DNA of 64,000 nucleotides from Desulfonatronospira thiodismutans ASO3-1. Lineage in GTDB: Bacteria > Desulfobacterota > Desulfovibrionia > Desulfovibrionales > Desulfonatronovibrionaceae. The first letter of the stretch is position 1, and each line of letters opens with the position of its first letter. Below the pieces are notes generated by a model, which was not told the origin of the DNA, searched no databases, and saw only the letters and a program-made list of their open reading frames with translations. The position numbers were made by a program, and so were the translations under genes. Of the stretch, positions 27,557-35,730 are shown in pieces. Where the stretch lies: contig NZ_ACJN02000004.1 of NCBI RefSeq assembly GCF_000174435.1, positions 1 to 64,000 of the forward strand. The letters are read 5' to 3'.

Positions 27557-28440
27557 GTAGCAAAGTAAAAGGAATAATCCTCGCCGGAGGCAGCGGCACG
27601 CGTCTCTATCCCATCACAAGAGGGGTATCCAAGCAGCTTTTGCCGGTATACGACAAGCCAATGATCTATTATCCTTTGTCAGTTCTGATGCTGGCTGGGA
27701 TCAAGGATATTCTTATTATCAGCACACCTGAAGACATAGCTGGATATGAGCGTCTTTTGCGTAATGGTTCTGATTTTGGAATCAATTTGAACTATGCCCT
27801 GCAGCCCAGTCCTGACGGATTGGCCCAGGCTTTTACTATTGGCTCCGGGTTCATAGGAGATGATCGTGTCTGTCTGGTCCTTGGTGACAATATTTTTTAT
27901 GGGCATGGCTTTTCTCCCCGTCTGCGTGAAGCAGCTTCCAAAGAAAAGGGTGCTACAATTTTCGGCTACCAGGTCAAGGATCCGTCACGGTTTGGGGTTA
28001 TTGAATTTGATAAATACAAAAGAGTGATCTCTGTTGAAGAAAAACCCGCAAAACCCAAGTCCAGCTATGCTGCTACAGGCCTGTATTTTTTTGACAATGA
28101 TGTTGTAGAAATTGCAGAAAATATCAATCCTTCTCCAAGGGGAGAGCTGGAAATCACCAGTGTTATTCAGGCTTATCTTGAAAGAGGCGATTTGCATATG
28201 GTTCAGCTTGGCCGGGGGTTTGCCTGGCTGGATACCGGAACCCACGAAAGCCTGTTGGAAGCATCCCAGTTTGTAGAGACCATCGAGAAACGCCAGGGGT
28301 ACAAGATAGCCTGTCTGGAAGAGATTGCCTGGAGGAATGGCTGGCTGTCAAACACGGACCTGGAAAAAGCCGGCAAGGCTTTGGAAAAGAATGGTTATGG
28401 TCAGTATCTGCTGGGTCTTATTGTAGATGATGAGCTTTGA
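27553..28440 (+). CDS. Glucose-1-phosphate thymidylyltransferase, second copy
   Basis: 295 residues, GTG start overlapping the upstream aminotransferase stop. All RfbA motifs are intact ([36 protein letters not shown]). Codon use is more AT-rich than the 24724 copy, indicating an old duplication or separate acquisition. The final ~60 codons are nearly identical to the first copy, possibly from gene conversion. Same reaction: dTDP-glucose synthesis. Confidence 0.92.
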   Translation: MSSKVKGIILAGGSGTRLYPITRGVSKQLLPVYDKPMIYYPLSVLMLAGIKDILIISTPEDIAGYERLLRNGSDFGINLNYALQPSPDGLAQAFTIGSGFIGDDRVCLVLGDNIFYGHGFSPRLREAASKEKGATIFGYQVKDPSRFGVIEFDKYKRVISVEEKPAKPKSSYAATGLYFFDNDVVEIAENINPSPRGELEITSVIQAYLERGDLHMVQLGRGFAWLDTGTHESLLEASQFVETIEKRQGYKIACLEEIAWRNGWLSNTDLEKAGKALEKNGYGQYLLGLIVDDEL

Positions 28441-28493
28441 GCTTGTATCTTTGAGCTCAAAACCCCTAAAAAACTGGTTTCAATAAGGTCAAT

Positions 28494-29660
28494 ATGATCT
28501 CAGAACCCGCAAAGTCATTACAGCCACATGTGGCAGATGAAAAGATCCTGGTCACCAGGCCCTTCATGCCCCCCCTGGAAGAATTCACCCGGGGGCTCCG
28601 GGAAATCTGGGACAACCAGTGGCTGACCAATAACGGCCCGGTTCTGCAGCGCTACACCCGAAAACTGACCAGGTATTTCCAGAACGACAATCTCTCCCTG
28701 TTCAACAACGGCACCCTGGCCCTGCAGATCGGTCTCCAGGGAATGAACATCACAGGCGAGGTCATCACCACTCCCTTTACCTTTGTGGCCACCACCCATG
28801 CCCTTTACTGGAACAAGATCAGGCCGGTGTTCGTGGACATTGAGCCGGATTATTACACCCTTGATCCCCAGAAGGTTGAACAGGCCATCACCCCCTGGAC
28901 CAAGGCCATCCTGGCGGTGCATGTATTCGGCTATCCCTGCAAATACAGGGCTCTGGCCGATATTGCCAGGCGCTACAATCTGGCCCTCATCTATGACGCG
29001 GCCCACGCCTTCGGGGTCCGGGTGAATGGCAAGCCCATCGGCAACCTGGGGGATCTTTCCATGTTCAGCTTTCACGCCACCAAGCTGTACCACTCCCTGG
29101 AAGGAGGCATGCTTCTTTACAAGGACCAGGGCCTGAAGCAAAAATTCGATTATCTCAGGAATTTAGGCTTTAAGAGCGAAACCCGGGTGGACATGCCCGG
29201 GACCAATGCCAGGATGAACGAGATCCAGGCCCTCATGGGCGAGCAGGTCCTGGAATACCTGGACGAGATAATAAGCAGGCGCAAAAAACTGTATGAACTT
29301 TACAGGCAGGAGCTTGAGCAGGTGCCTGGCATTGGGTTCAGCCCTGAGCTGCCCGGGGATGTTCAGGCCAGTTACGCGTATGTTCCTGTACGGGTGGATG
29401 AAAAAAGTTTTGGCATGAGCCGGGATGATCTTTATACTAGGCTCAAAAAGTACAATGTGTTCACCCGCAGATATTTTTATCCACTTATCTGTGACTTTGC
29501 CTGCTATCGCCACCTGTCCATGACAGATCCGCTGACCACGGCCCGCAGGGTCGCGGACCAGATCCTGACCCTGCCCATTTATGATAAGCTGGAGGAAGAG
29601 GATGTTGTGAGGATTTGTGAGATTATCAAGCATATCCAGAAAAACACTGATTGTACTTGA
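28494..29660 (+). CDS. DegT/DnrJ/EryC1-family sugar aminotransferase, second copy
   Basis: 388 residues. Starts with the same EPAKSLQPHVADEKILVT leader peptide as the 26402 protein but diverges afterwards. The PLP lysine is in MFSFHATKLYHSLEGG and the acidic motif in YDAAHAFG. Its DNA is more GC-rich than that of the first copy. Different substrate-binding residues (DNQWLTNNGPV) suggest a distinct keto-sugar. Completes the second rfbA-degT pair. Confidence 0.88.
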   Translation: MISEPAKSLQPHVADEKILVTRPFMPPLEEFTRGLREIWDNQWLTNNGPVLQRYTRKLTRYFQNDNLSLFNNGTLALQIGLQGMNITGEVITTPFTFVATTHALYWNKIRPVFVDIEPDYYTLDPQKVEQAITPWTKAILAVHVFGYPCKYRALADIARRYNLALIYDAAHAFGVRVNGKPIGNLGDLSMFSFHATKLYHSLEGGMLLYKDQGLKQKFDYLRNLGFKSETRVDMPGTNARMNEIQALMGEQVLEYLDEIISRRKKLYELYRQELEQVPGIGFSPELPGDVQASYAYVPVRVDEKSFGMSRDDLYTRLKKYNVFTRRYFYPLICDFACYRHLSMTDPLTTARRVADQILTLPIYDKLEEEDVVRICEIIKHIQKNTDCT

Positions 29661-29691
29661 AAAGAACCTTTCGACATGGGATCACGTCAGA

Positions 29692-29766
29692 GGAGCTGGA
29701 AAGGAGCTTGCAAAAAACAGTTATGGCAGGTATCTGCTGGGGCTGGTGATTCTTGAGGTGAAGTAG
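29692..29766 (+). pseudogene. 3' scrap of a third rfbA
   Basis: Reading from 29692 gives GAGKELAKNSYGRYLLGLV, which matches the RfbA C-terminus ([18 protein letters not shown]) of both intact copies, then a stop at 29764-29766. Nothing else of the gene remains. It shows a third rfbA-degT unit once existed or was partly copied. Confidence 0.75.
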
Positions 29767-29767
29767 T

Positions 29768-29823
29768 AAGCGAGGGGGCGACTGGAGCGAACTAAGCAAC
29801 TTTAGCGAACTTAGCGATGTCAG
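29768..29823 (+). repeat. Leader shared by the two defence-like operons, copy 1
   Basis: GCGAGGGGGCGACT followed by TTTAGCGAACTTAGCGATGT lies just before the AAA-TOPRIM pair. It recurs at 31513-31552 before the DUF262 operon. Internal GCGAACTTAGCG words are partly repeated here. Confidence 0.65.
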
Positions 29824-29831
29824 GAAAAAGC

Positions 29832-30938
29832 ATGTTAAAAAAAATATACGTTAACAACTATCGGTGCCTGGTCAATTTTGAATTGGACCTGGGTAAAATG
29901 ACCATACTCATGGGACCCAACGGCGGCGGGAAATCAACTCTGTTCGATCTGCTGCGCAATATCAGGCGTCTGCTTGTGGATAATGCCAGGGTCAACAATG
30001 TCTTTCCGGCTGAAGAATTAAACGCCTGGGCAGGGGGCACAAAGCAGACCTTTGAACTCCACGTGGGGAACGATAAGGACTTATATGTTTACAGGCTGAT
30101 CATCTCCCATAATCCGGATATCAACAAGCAGCGCATTGACCTTGAGACGCTGACCATCAACGACCAGGCACTGTTTGAATTCAAACAGGGAGAGGTCCAG
30201 CTGTATACGGATCATTTTGAAGCCGGACCCGGATATCCCTTTGACTGGTCAATCTCTGCCCTGGCCACTATTGTGCCCAGAGGAAACAATAAAAAACTTA
30301 CCTGGTTCAGGGAATGGGTTGAAAAGCTCTTTATCATCAGCCTGCAGCCCAGGCATATGGATTCAGTGACGGTGGAGGAATCGTCATGGCTGAACCATGA
30401 TGGGTCCAACTTCGCTTCCTGGTACAGGTACATTTCCCAGGAACATCAGGATAAGGCCTTTGCGCTGACCGAGGAACTGCGCCTGATCGTACCAGGGTTT
30501 CATTCCTTCAAGCTTGAAGCCGCCGGAAAGCAGCGCGTTCTCAAGATCGGATTCACAGCTGATAGTGCCCATTCTTCCCCACTGTATTTTGATTTCAGAC
30601 AGCTCTCTGACGGCCAGCGGGTGATCATTGTTCTTTATTCTATTTTGCACGGTCTGCGTAACCTGGGCAATTCTATTTTCCTGGACGAACCGGAAAACTT
30701 CGTATCCCTGGCAGAAATCCAACCCTGGCTCATAGAACTCAGAGATGCCTGCGAAGAAGCCTTTCCCCAGGCCGTGCTGATCAGCCATCACCCCGAACTC
30801 ATCGACTATCTTGCCCCGGAATACGGCAGATGGCTCCAGCGCGAACCCCTGGGGCCTACGCGGGTCAAGCCCATGCCGAAAAACCTTGACCCCTCCATAA
30901 AACTTTCCGAGCACATTGCCAGGGGCTGGGTCTCATGA
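29832..30938 (+). CDS. AAA/ABC-type ATPase (RecF/OLD-like)
   Basis: 368 residues from the ATG at 29832 (AGGA upstream). Walker A is MGPNGGGKSTLFDLL near residue 28, the ABC-like signature is QLSDGQR near residue 256, and Walker B is IFLDEPENF near 283. A histidine switch (LISHHPELIDYL) follows. Domain order is that of SMC/RecF-type ATPases used in several phage-defence systems. Its stop overlaps the downstream TOPRIM-like gene (ATGA), so the two are likely made together. Defence role is inferred from architecture. Confidence 0.8.
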   Translation: MLKKIYVNNYRCLVNFELDLGKMTILMGPNGGGKSTLFDLLRNIRRLLVDNARVNNVFPAEELNAWAGGTKQTFELHVGNDKDLYVYRLIISHNPDINKQRIDLETLTINDQALFEFKQGEVQLYTDHFEAGPGYPFDWSISALATIVPRGNNKKLTWFREWVEKLFIISLQPRHMDSVTVEESSWLNHDGSNFASWYRYISQEHQDKAFALTEELRLIVPGFHSFKLEAAGKQRVLKIGFTADSAHSSPLYFDFRQLSDGQRVIIVLYSILHGLRNLGNSIFLDEPENFVSLAEIQPWLIELRDACEEAFPQAVLISHHPELIDYLAPEYGRWLQREPLGPTRVKPMPKNLDPSIKLSEHIARGWVS

Positions 30939-31492
30939 GCATGCGCCGGGTGATGATTGTTCTGCTTTGTGAAGATTCGCAGCATGAATCATTTATCAGA
31001 CGTTTTCTGAAAACCATGGGCTGGGATACCCGCCAGATGCGTATTGAAAAATCCCCTTTTGCCAGGGGATCGGCTGAGCAATGGGTACGCAGGCGTTTTC
31101 CAGTAGAGATTCAGGCCTGCCGGAGCCGCAGGACCAAAGCTTCCACAATGCTGGTGGCCATGGTTGATGGAGATAACAAAAATCCGGATGAACGTATCAG
31201 GGAACTGGCTGTTGAATGCGAACAGAAAAATATCTCCTTCCGGGACAACCAGGAGCCGGTGGCCATAGCAGTGCCCTGCCGTAATATTGAGACCTGGATA
31301 CGGTACTTGGATGGAGAGCAGGTCAATGAGGATGAGGTTTATCCTAAGTTTGATCATGAAAGGACATGCCGGGTCGCGGTGGCCCGTCTTGCAGGTCTCT
31401 GCAGGGCAGAAGGCTTGCCCGGTGACGCGCCATCTGCTTTGAAACTGGCTTGTGATGAATACAACCGGAGGATCAGGCCGGTGGGAAGGTAG
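30935..31492 (+). CDS. TOPRIM-like protein (DUF4276/RloB-like)
   Basis: 185 residues. An acidic residue in the first strand (IVLLCEDSQHESFIRRFL) and a later VAMVDGDNK motif with DxD spacing match the TOPRIM/RloB-like fold, a nuclease or nucleotide-processing centre. The motif RNIETWIRYL is characteristic of this group. Coupled to the upstream ATPase by a 4-nt overlap. ATPase plus TOPRIM pairs occur in OLD, Gabija-like and PARIS-like defence systems; which one this resembles is not resolvable by eye. Confidence 0.65.
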   Translation: MSMRRVMIVLLCEDSQHESFIRRFLKTMGWDTRQMRIEKSPFARGSAEQWVRRRFPVEIQACRSRRTKASTMLVAMVDGDNKNPDERIRELAVECEQKNISFRDNQEPVAIAVPCRNIETWIRYLDGEQVNEDEVYPKFDHERTCRVAVARLAGLCRAEGLPGDAPSALKLACDEYNRRIRPVGR

Positions 31493-31505
31493 AGGGGAAG
31501 CCGGA

Positions 31506-31556
31506 AGAGATGAGTAGTAAACGAGGGGGCGACTTTAGCGAACTTAGCGATGTCAG
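31506..31556 (+). repeat. Leader shared by the two defence-like operons, copy 2
   Basis: ACGAGGGGGCGACTTTAGCG and the following AACTTAGCGATGTCAG match 29768-29823. It precedes the DUF262 gene by ~40 bp. Confidence 0.65.
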
Positions 31557-31592
31557 AACAAACAGCGGGTGTAATTTATCATGCGGTGATTT

Positions 31593-32693
31593 ATGAAAAC
31601 CACTAGAACCAGAAAAGCCGACATGCTCGAAGGGGAAGAGGGCCTTGCTCCCGATTCTTCAGAAGTCTACCCGGATGCCGTGGTCAAGATCAGCCGTGAT
31701 CAATACAGCGCATTTGAGATCAAGCGGATGGCCGAAACAACGTATGAGCTGGTTATTGCGCCGCCTTTCCAACGTCGTCTGGTTTGGTCCAAAAAACAAA
31801 AATGCGAACTTATTGAAAGCATTCTCATGGGGATTCCCATTCCCGTGATATATGTGTTTGAGGATGAAAACGGCAAAAAGCAGGTTGTTGACGGCCGGCA
31901 GCGCATCAGCACCATGATTTCCTTTATGAACAACGAATACGCCCTGGAGCGGCTCAAGATGCTGCCTGTTTTTAACGGGGATAAATTCGACGACCTTGAG
32001 GCCATTTACAAAAGCAAGGTCGAACGCTATCAGGTTCCCGTATACGTCATTGAACCGCCCACCCCGGAACGGGTCAAGTACGACATATTTGACCGGGTGA
32101 ACCGGGGCGGTACGCTCCTGAACAGTCAGGAAATGCGCCATGCCCTGTATAACGGCCAGGCCACGGCGCTTTTGAAGGAACTAAGCCTGGCCAGGGCCTT
32201 CACGGATGCAACAGGCAACAGCATCAAGCCTATTCGCATGCGGGATCAATATGTGATTCTCAGGTTTTTGGCTTTTTATCTTTTCAGAAACCATAAACTA
32301 AATTTTTCCTACAAGAGCAACATGGACGATTTGTTGGCGGCGACTATGAAACATATCAATCAAATGAGGCCTCATCAGCTGGAATCCTTGAAGCAGGTAT
32401 TCCTGAGCGCCATGGAGCGCAGCCACGCGGTGCTTGGCGGGGACGGTTTCAGGTTCGCTCCGGCCAATGTGAACCGCAGGCCTGTAAATATGGCCCTTTT
32501 CGAAGTCATTGCCTATTTTTTTGCCATGACAAAGACCTTGCCCCTGGACCAGGTACATCTGAAGAGCAGACTGAACAGCCTCAAAAAAACCTTTGATCAA
32601 AGCGGCGTCTTCAGCAGCAGAGTGGATAGCAGCGCTGCGGTTGAATACCGCTTTGGCATGGTTGAATCTCTTGCCGGGGAGCTTACATGCTGA
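31593..32693 (+). CDS. DUF262 (ParB/GmrSD-like) protein
   Basis: 366 residues. The N-terminal half has the DUF262 core: APPFQRRLVWSKKQKCELIE, GIPIPVIYVFEDE and the VDGRQRISTM (DGxQR) motif, then FDRVNRGGTLLN. DUF262 is a ParB/sulfiredoxin-like fold that binds or hydrolyses nucleotides, as in GmrS of type IV restriction enzymes. No HNH nuclease (DUF1524) half is present, so cutting would need a partner. It overlaps the next gene by 7 nt. Confidence 0.8.
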   Translation: MKTTRTRKADMLEGEEGLAPDSSEVYPDAVVKISRDQYSAFEIKRMAETTYELVIAPPFQRRLVWSKKQKCELIESILMGIPIPVIYVFEDENGKKQVVDGRQRISTMISFMNNEYALERLKMLPVFNGDKFDDLEAIYKSKVERYQVPVYVIEPPTPERVKYDIFDRVNRGGTLLNSQEMRHALYNGQATALLKELSLARAFTDATGNSIKPIRMRDQYVILRFLAFYLFRNHKLNFSYKSNMDDLLAATMKHINQMRPHQLESLKQVFLSAMERSHAVLGGDGFRFAPANVNRRPVNMALFEVIAYFFAMTKTLPLDQVHLKSRLNSLKKTFDQSGVFSSRVDSSAAVEYRFGMVESLAGELTC

Positions 32694-33727
32694 CGCGTAT
32701 TAATGTGAATGGCTTTAAGTGCCTTGAGGACTGTGAACTCACCCTGGCGCCCTTGACCCTTCTTACAGGGCCCAACGCCTCAGGCAAATCCACGGTTCTT
32801 CAGGCCATGCTCCTGGCCTTTTCCGGGTTGGAGCAAAAAAACGTCAGTTATATCAAGGAGATCGTAAAGCCGTTTTCCCAGTTTGAGGAGGTGGCGTGCC
32901 GCTATTCCAACGCCCATGAAGTACGCGTTCATATCCAGGCTGAAAATGGTCTGTACACGGCTGTGCTGGACCGCTCCGGCTTTCATGTTACCCCGGCCCT
33001 GGATGCTGAACCCTTTGGTTATGAGGAAAACCTGTTCTATCTGTCAGCAGGGAGATCAGGCCCCGAGGAATTGTCCGAGCTTAACCGGGACCTGTGCGTT
33101 GGCCAGCACGGTCAATTTGCCCTTGGACTCCTGGAGAGGCGAAAGGATAAGCCGGTTCATCCATCCCTCATTCATCCGGAGGCCCATGCCAACACGCTGA
33201 AAGCCCAGTTGGCCTGGTGGCTGTCCTTTGTCATCGGAGTGCAAACCGATGCCAAAACGGAAAAAGTGACCGCCACCACGGTTAAAACCACCTTTCATTC
33301 AGAAGGGGTGGAGAATGTCTCTCCGCTGAACACGGGAGCGGGCACCAGTTTTCTGCTGAAACTCTTGATCATGTGCCTGACCGCCAAACCCGGAGATCTG
33401 CTTCTCGTTGAAAATCCTGAGATTCATCTCCATCCCGGGGCTCAGTCCCGGCTTGGAAGCTTGCTTGCGTTTCTGACAGCCAGGGGAGTTCAAATTGTGG
33501 TGGAGACCCACTGCGAGCATCTGATCAACCGCGTACGCTATGAGATTTACACCCGACAGCTCCCGGCCGGCAACGCCGCAATCCACTACAAGCCAGGTGT
33601 TCGTGAGCCGTTTGAAGCAATTTTTATTAACGGGCAGGGGCACTTCTGCGACATGGAGGGGAAGGAAAGGCCTTTTCCACCGGGCTTTTTTGATTCAACT
33701 TTGGCGGAACTCCTGGTGATGGGCTGA
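32687..33727 (+). CDS. AAA ATPase (DUF3696-type)
   Basis: 346 residues. Walker A TGPNASGKSTVLQAM near residue 29, Walker B LLLVENPEIHLHPGAQS near 241, then VETHCEHLINRVRYEIY, the sensor-histidine segment. The C-terminus matches the DUF3696 tail (DMEGKERPFPPGFFD). Related to OLD/RecF ATPases and often next to DUF262 genes. The stop and the next ATG share one base (TGATG), so the three genes are a tightly coupled operon. Confidence 0.8.
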   Translation: MLTRINVNGFKCLEDCELTLAPLTLLTGPNASGKSTVLQAMLLAFSGLEQKNVSYIKEIVKPFSQFEEVACRYSNAHEVRVHIQAENGLYTAVLDRSGFHVTPALDAEPFGYEENLFYLSAGRSGPEELSELNRDLCVGQHGQFALGLLERRKDKPVHPSLIHPEAHANTLKAQLAWWLSFVIGVQTDAKTEKVTATTVKTTFHSEGVENVSPLNTGAGTSFLLKLLIMCLTAKPGDLLLVENPEIHLHPGAQSRLGSLLAFLTARGVQIVVETHCEHLINRVRYEIYTRQLPAGNAAIHYKPGVREPFEAIFINGQGHFCDMEGKERPFPPGFFDSTLAELLVMG

Positions 33728-34422
33728 TGAGCTATTCTGTTTGTCTTGAAGATAACCTTTTAGGGCTTCTTTATGCCTTCAAGCACGGCAGAGGGCATGA
33801 TCCTTTACTGGCAGAGAGACTTTTACATCTTTACAAGCCCCCCCATATCACCAATGTCAGCCAATTAGAGCGACTGGGCATTGAAGAAGCGCCCCTCAAA
33901 GCGCAGCTCGCCGGTTCAGGACTCATTACCCAGAGCATTGAAGAACTGGCGCGCAAGACCCTGTACAAGATTATTCTTTCATCTCAGAAAGGTGATTTCC
34001 CCTACGTTAATGTTCAGGGAGACCCTTTGCAGAACCACTATACCATCACCTGCAAGCCCGGTGAATCCAGGGTAAAGGCGCTGGCCCACCTGAGGGCGCT
34101 GTTGGAAGGGGCAAAGAACGTGGTCGTTTGCGATCGCCATTTAAAAACTAATTGGGAGGCGGCCAGGAAGCTTTTCGGCCTCTTTCCTCGAAAGTCCGTT
34201 GCCATTGATTTCGCGCATCCTCTTAAGCAGAGCCAGAATACAGCCCTAAAAAAAATTTGTTCAACCTGGAAGCTTAAACAGGATCGCACCCAGGCTTACC
34301 GCGACCTCCATGACCGCTATCTGCTTATAGACCGGGCCATGGAAGTCGTTATTACCAGTGGGGTTGATTACCTTTTTGATGATTCCAAGGAATGTACTCT
34401 GATCTTTCGGATAAAGCGATGA
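33727..34422 (+). CDS. PLD-like or uncharacterised effector of DUF262-ATPase operon
   Basis: 231 residues. The C-terminal part has LHDRYLLID...TSGVDYLFDDSKECTLIF, an H-x-R plus downstream S-x-G arrangement that resembles the phospholipase-D-like half seen in other phage-defence effectors, but it has no classical HKD motif. The N-terminal half is not recognised. As the variable third gene of the operon it is the likely effector. Nuclease activity is only a suggestion. Confidence 0.5.
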   Translation: MSYSVCLEDNLLGLLYAFKHGRGHDPLLAERLLHLYKPPHITNVSQLERLGIEEAPLKAQLAGSGLITQSIEELARKTLYKIILSSQKGDFPYVNVQGDPLQNHYTITCKPGESRVKALAHLRALLEGAKNVVVCDRHLKTNWEAARKLFGLFPRKSVAIDFAHPLKQSQNTALKKICSTWKLKQDRTQAYRDLHDRYLLIDRAMEVVITSGVDYLFDDSKECTLIFRIKR

Positions 34423-34455
34423 GGATTTCGAAAAAATACTATGTGCCCGATGTTC

Positions 34456-34520
34456 CGGGGCTGGGAGCTAGGAGCTGGGGACTGGGGGCTGGGAGCTAGG
34501 TTCTGGGGACTGGGTGCTGG
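34456..34520. repeat. G-rich tract with 17-bp direct repeat
   Basis: Repeated GGGAGCTAGGAGCTGGGGACTGGG text. The end (34498-34514, AGGTTCTGGGGACTGGG) recurs exactly at 44897-44913, on the other side of the ten-gene metabolic cluster. Confidence 0.7.
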
Positions 34521-34584
34521 GCATGTTTCCTGTTTGATTTTTCAGCTTACTCGTTTTGAAACAATACTATAATCAGAGAAGATA

Positions 34585-35727
34585 ATGCGACATCACCAAT
34601 ACAATCCTGGATTTCAATTTGTTAATGAACCGGTTGATTTCAACAAATTTACCCCGAAAAACCTGCTCCAGTATTGTCTTGGCGCGACATTGTACATGCC
34701 GGGAACCAAAGATGTGGTGGAAAAGATACGTGAAAGACGCCTGCCGGACCTGACCTCGATGGTCATGTGCTTTGAAGATGCTATTCAGGAAACAGATGTG
34801 CCTCTGGCGGAAGAAAATGTACTCAAGCACCTTGATATACTTTCATCATCCCTTCAAAACGGCGAAATAACCCATGATGACATCCCTTTGATCTTCTTAA
34901 GGGTCCGCAATCATAAACAATTCACAAAATTCGGGGAAAGGCTGTCCCCATCTCAGGCAGATGTCCTGTCAGGCTTTGTGTTTCCAAAATTTTACAGCAG
35001 CAATGGCCACGAATATTTTCGGTACCTTGAAAGCTTGAACAGAAATTTGAACGTTTCTCTTTATGGCATGCCCATTCTGGAGGGTAAGTCCATTGCGCTT
35101 ATTGAAACCAGGATTGATGAGCTGAGAAAAATCAGCAACCTGCTGGAACCCTACAGAGATATCGTTCTCAATCTCCGTGTCGGCGGGACGGACTTTTCTT
35201 CCATTTTCGGAGTGCGTAGAGGCATCAACTACTCCATCTATGATATCCTCACGGTCAGAGACTGCCTTTCCGACATTCTGAATTTTTTCAACCGGAAAGA
35301 TGAGGATTACATTATTTCAGCTCCTGTCTGGGAATACTTTCTGGCATATAAGAAGGTTAATCTCGAACATCTTCTGGAAAAAGACATCCACCGATCCCTC
35401 TTGAACAGAAGCCCTATTCTGAATGACGCCATTGATGGTTTGCTCAGGGAAGTAATCCTTGACAAGGCCAACGGGTTTGTGGGAAAAACCATCATCCATC
35501 CATCCCACTTGAAATACGTGAATGCCATGCAGGCGGTGACCAAGGAAGAGTATGAGGATGCCTCCCAGATTTTGGGCACAACCGGAGGCGTGATTAAAAG
35601 CAGTACAGCCAATAAAATGAATGAAATCAATCCTCATAAAAATTGGGCCTATAAAACCGTAAACAGGGCAAAGGCCTTTGGCGTTGTAGAGAATGAAGCC
35701 TCCTACGTCAGCCTGTTTCTGGGATGA
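34585..35727 (+). CDS. HpcH/HpaI aldolase/citrate-lyase-family protein
   Basis: 380 residues. C-C bond lyase TIM barrel: GATLYMPGTKD near the start, MCFEDAIQE acidic motif, FLRVRNHKQF, a late LRVGGTDFSS segment and GKTIIHPSHL near the end, matching CitE-like CoA-acyl or acid lyases. This longer ~380-residue form resembles the lyases found in tellurite-resistance-type biosynthetic clusters. Probably makes or breaks a carbon-carbon bond in a hydroxy-acid. First gene of the cluster to 44889, 3 bp before the next. Confidence 0.78.
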   Translation: MRHHQYNPGFQFVNEPVDFNKFTPKNLLQYCLGATLYMPGTKDVVEKIRERRLPDLTSMVMCFEDAIQETDVPLAEENVLKHLDILSSSLQNGEITHDDIPLIFLRVRNHKQFTKFGERLSPSQADVLSGFVFPKFYSSNGHEYFRYLESLNRNLNVSLYGMPILEGKSIALIETRIDELRKISNLLEPYRDIVLNLRVGGTDFSSIFGVRRGINYSIYDILTVRDCLSDILNFFNRKDEDYIISAPVWEYFLAYKKVNLEHLLEKDIHRSLLNRSPILNDAIDGLLREVILDKANGFVGKTIIHPSHLKYVNAMQAVTKEEYEDASQILGTTGGVIKSSTANKMNEINPHKNWAYKTVNRAKAFGVVENEASYVSLFLG

Positions 35728-35730
35728 TCC

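Noticed and set aside
34568-34573. TATAAT before the HpcH/HpaI gene as a promoter
   Set aside because: No -35 at suitable distance, and it lies only 11 bp before the start codon.
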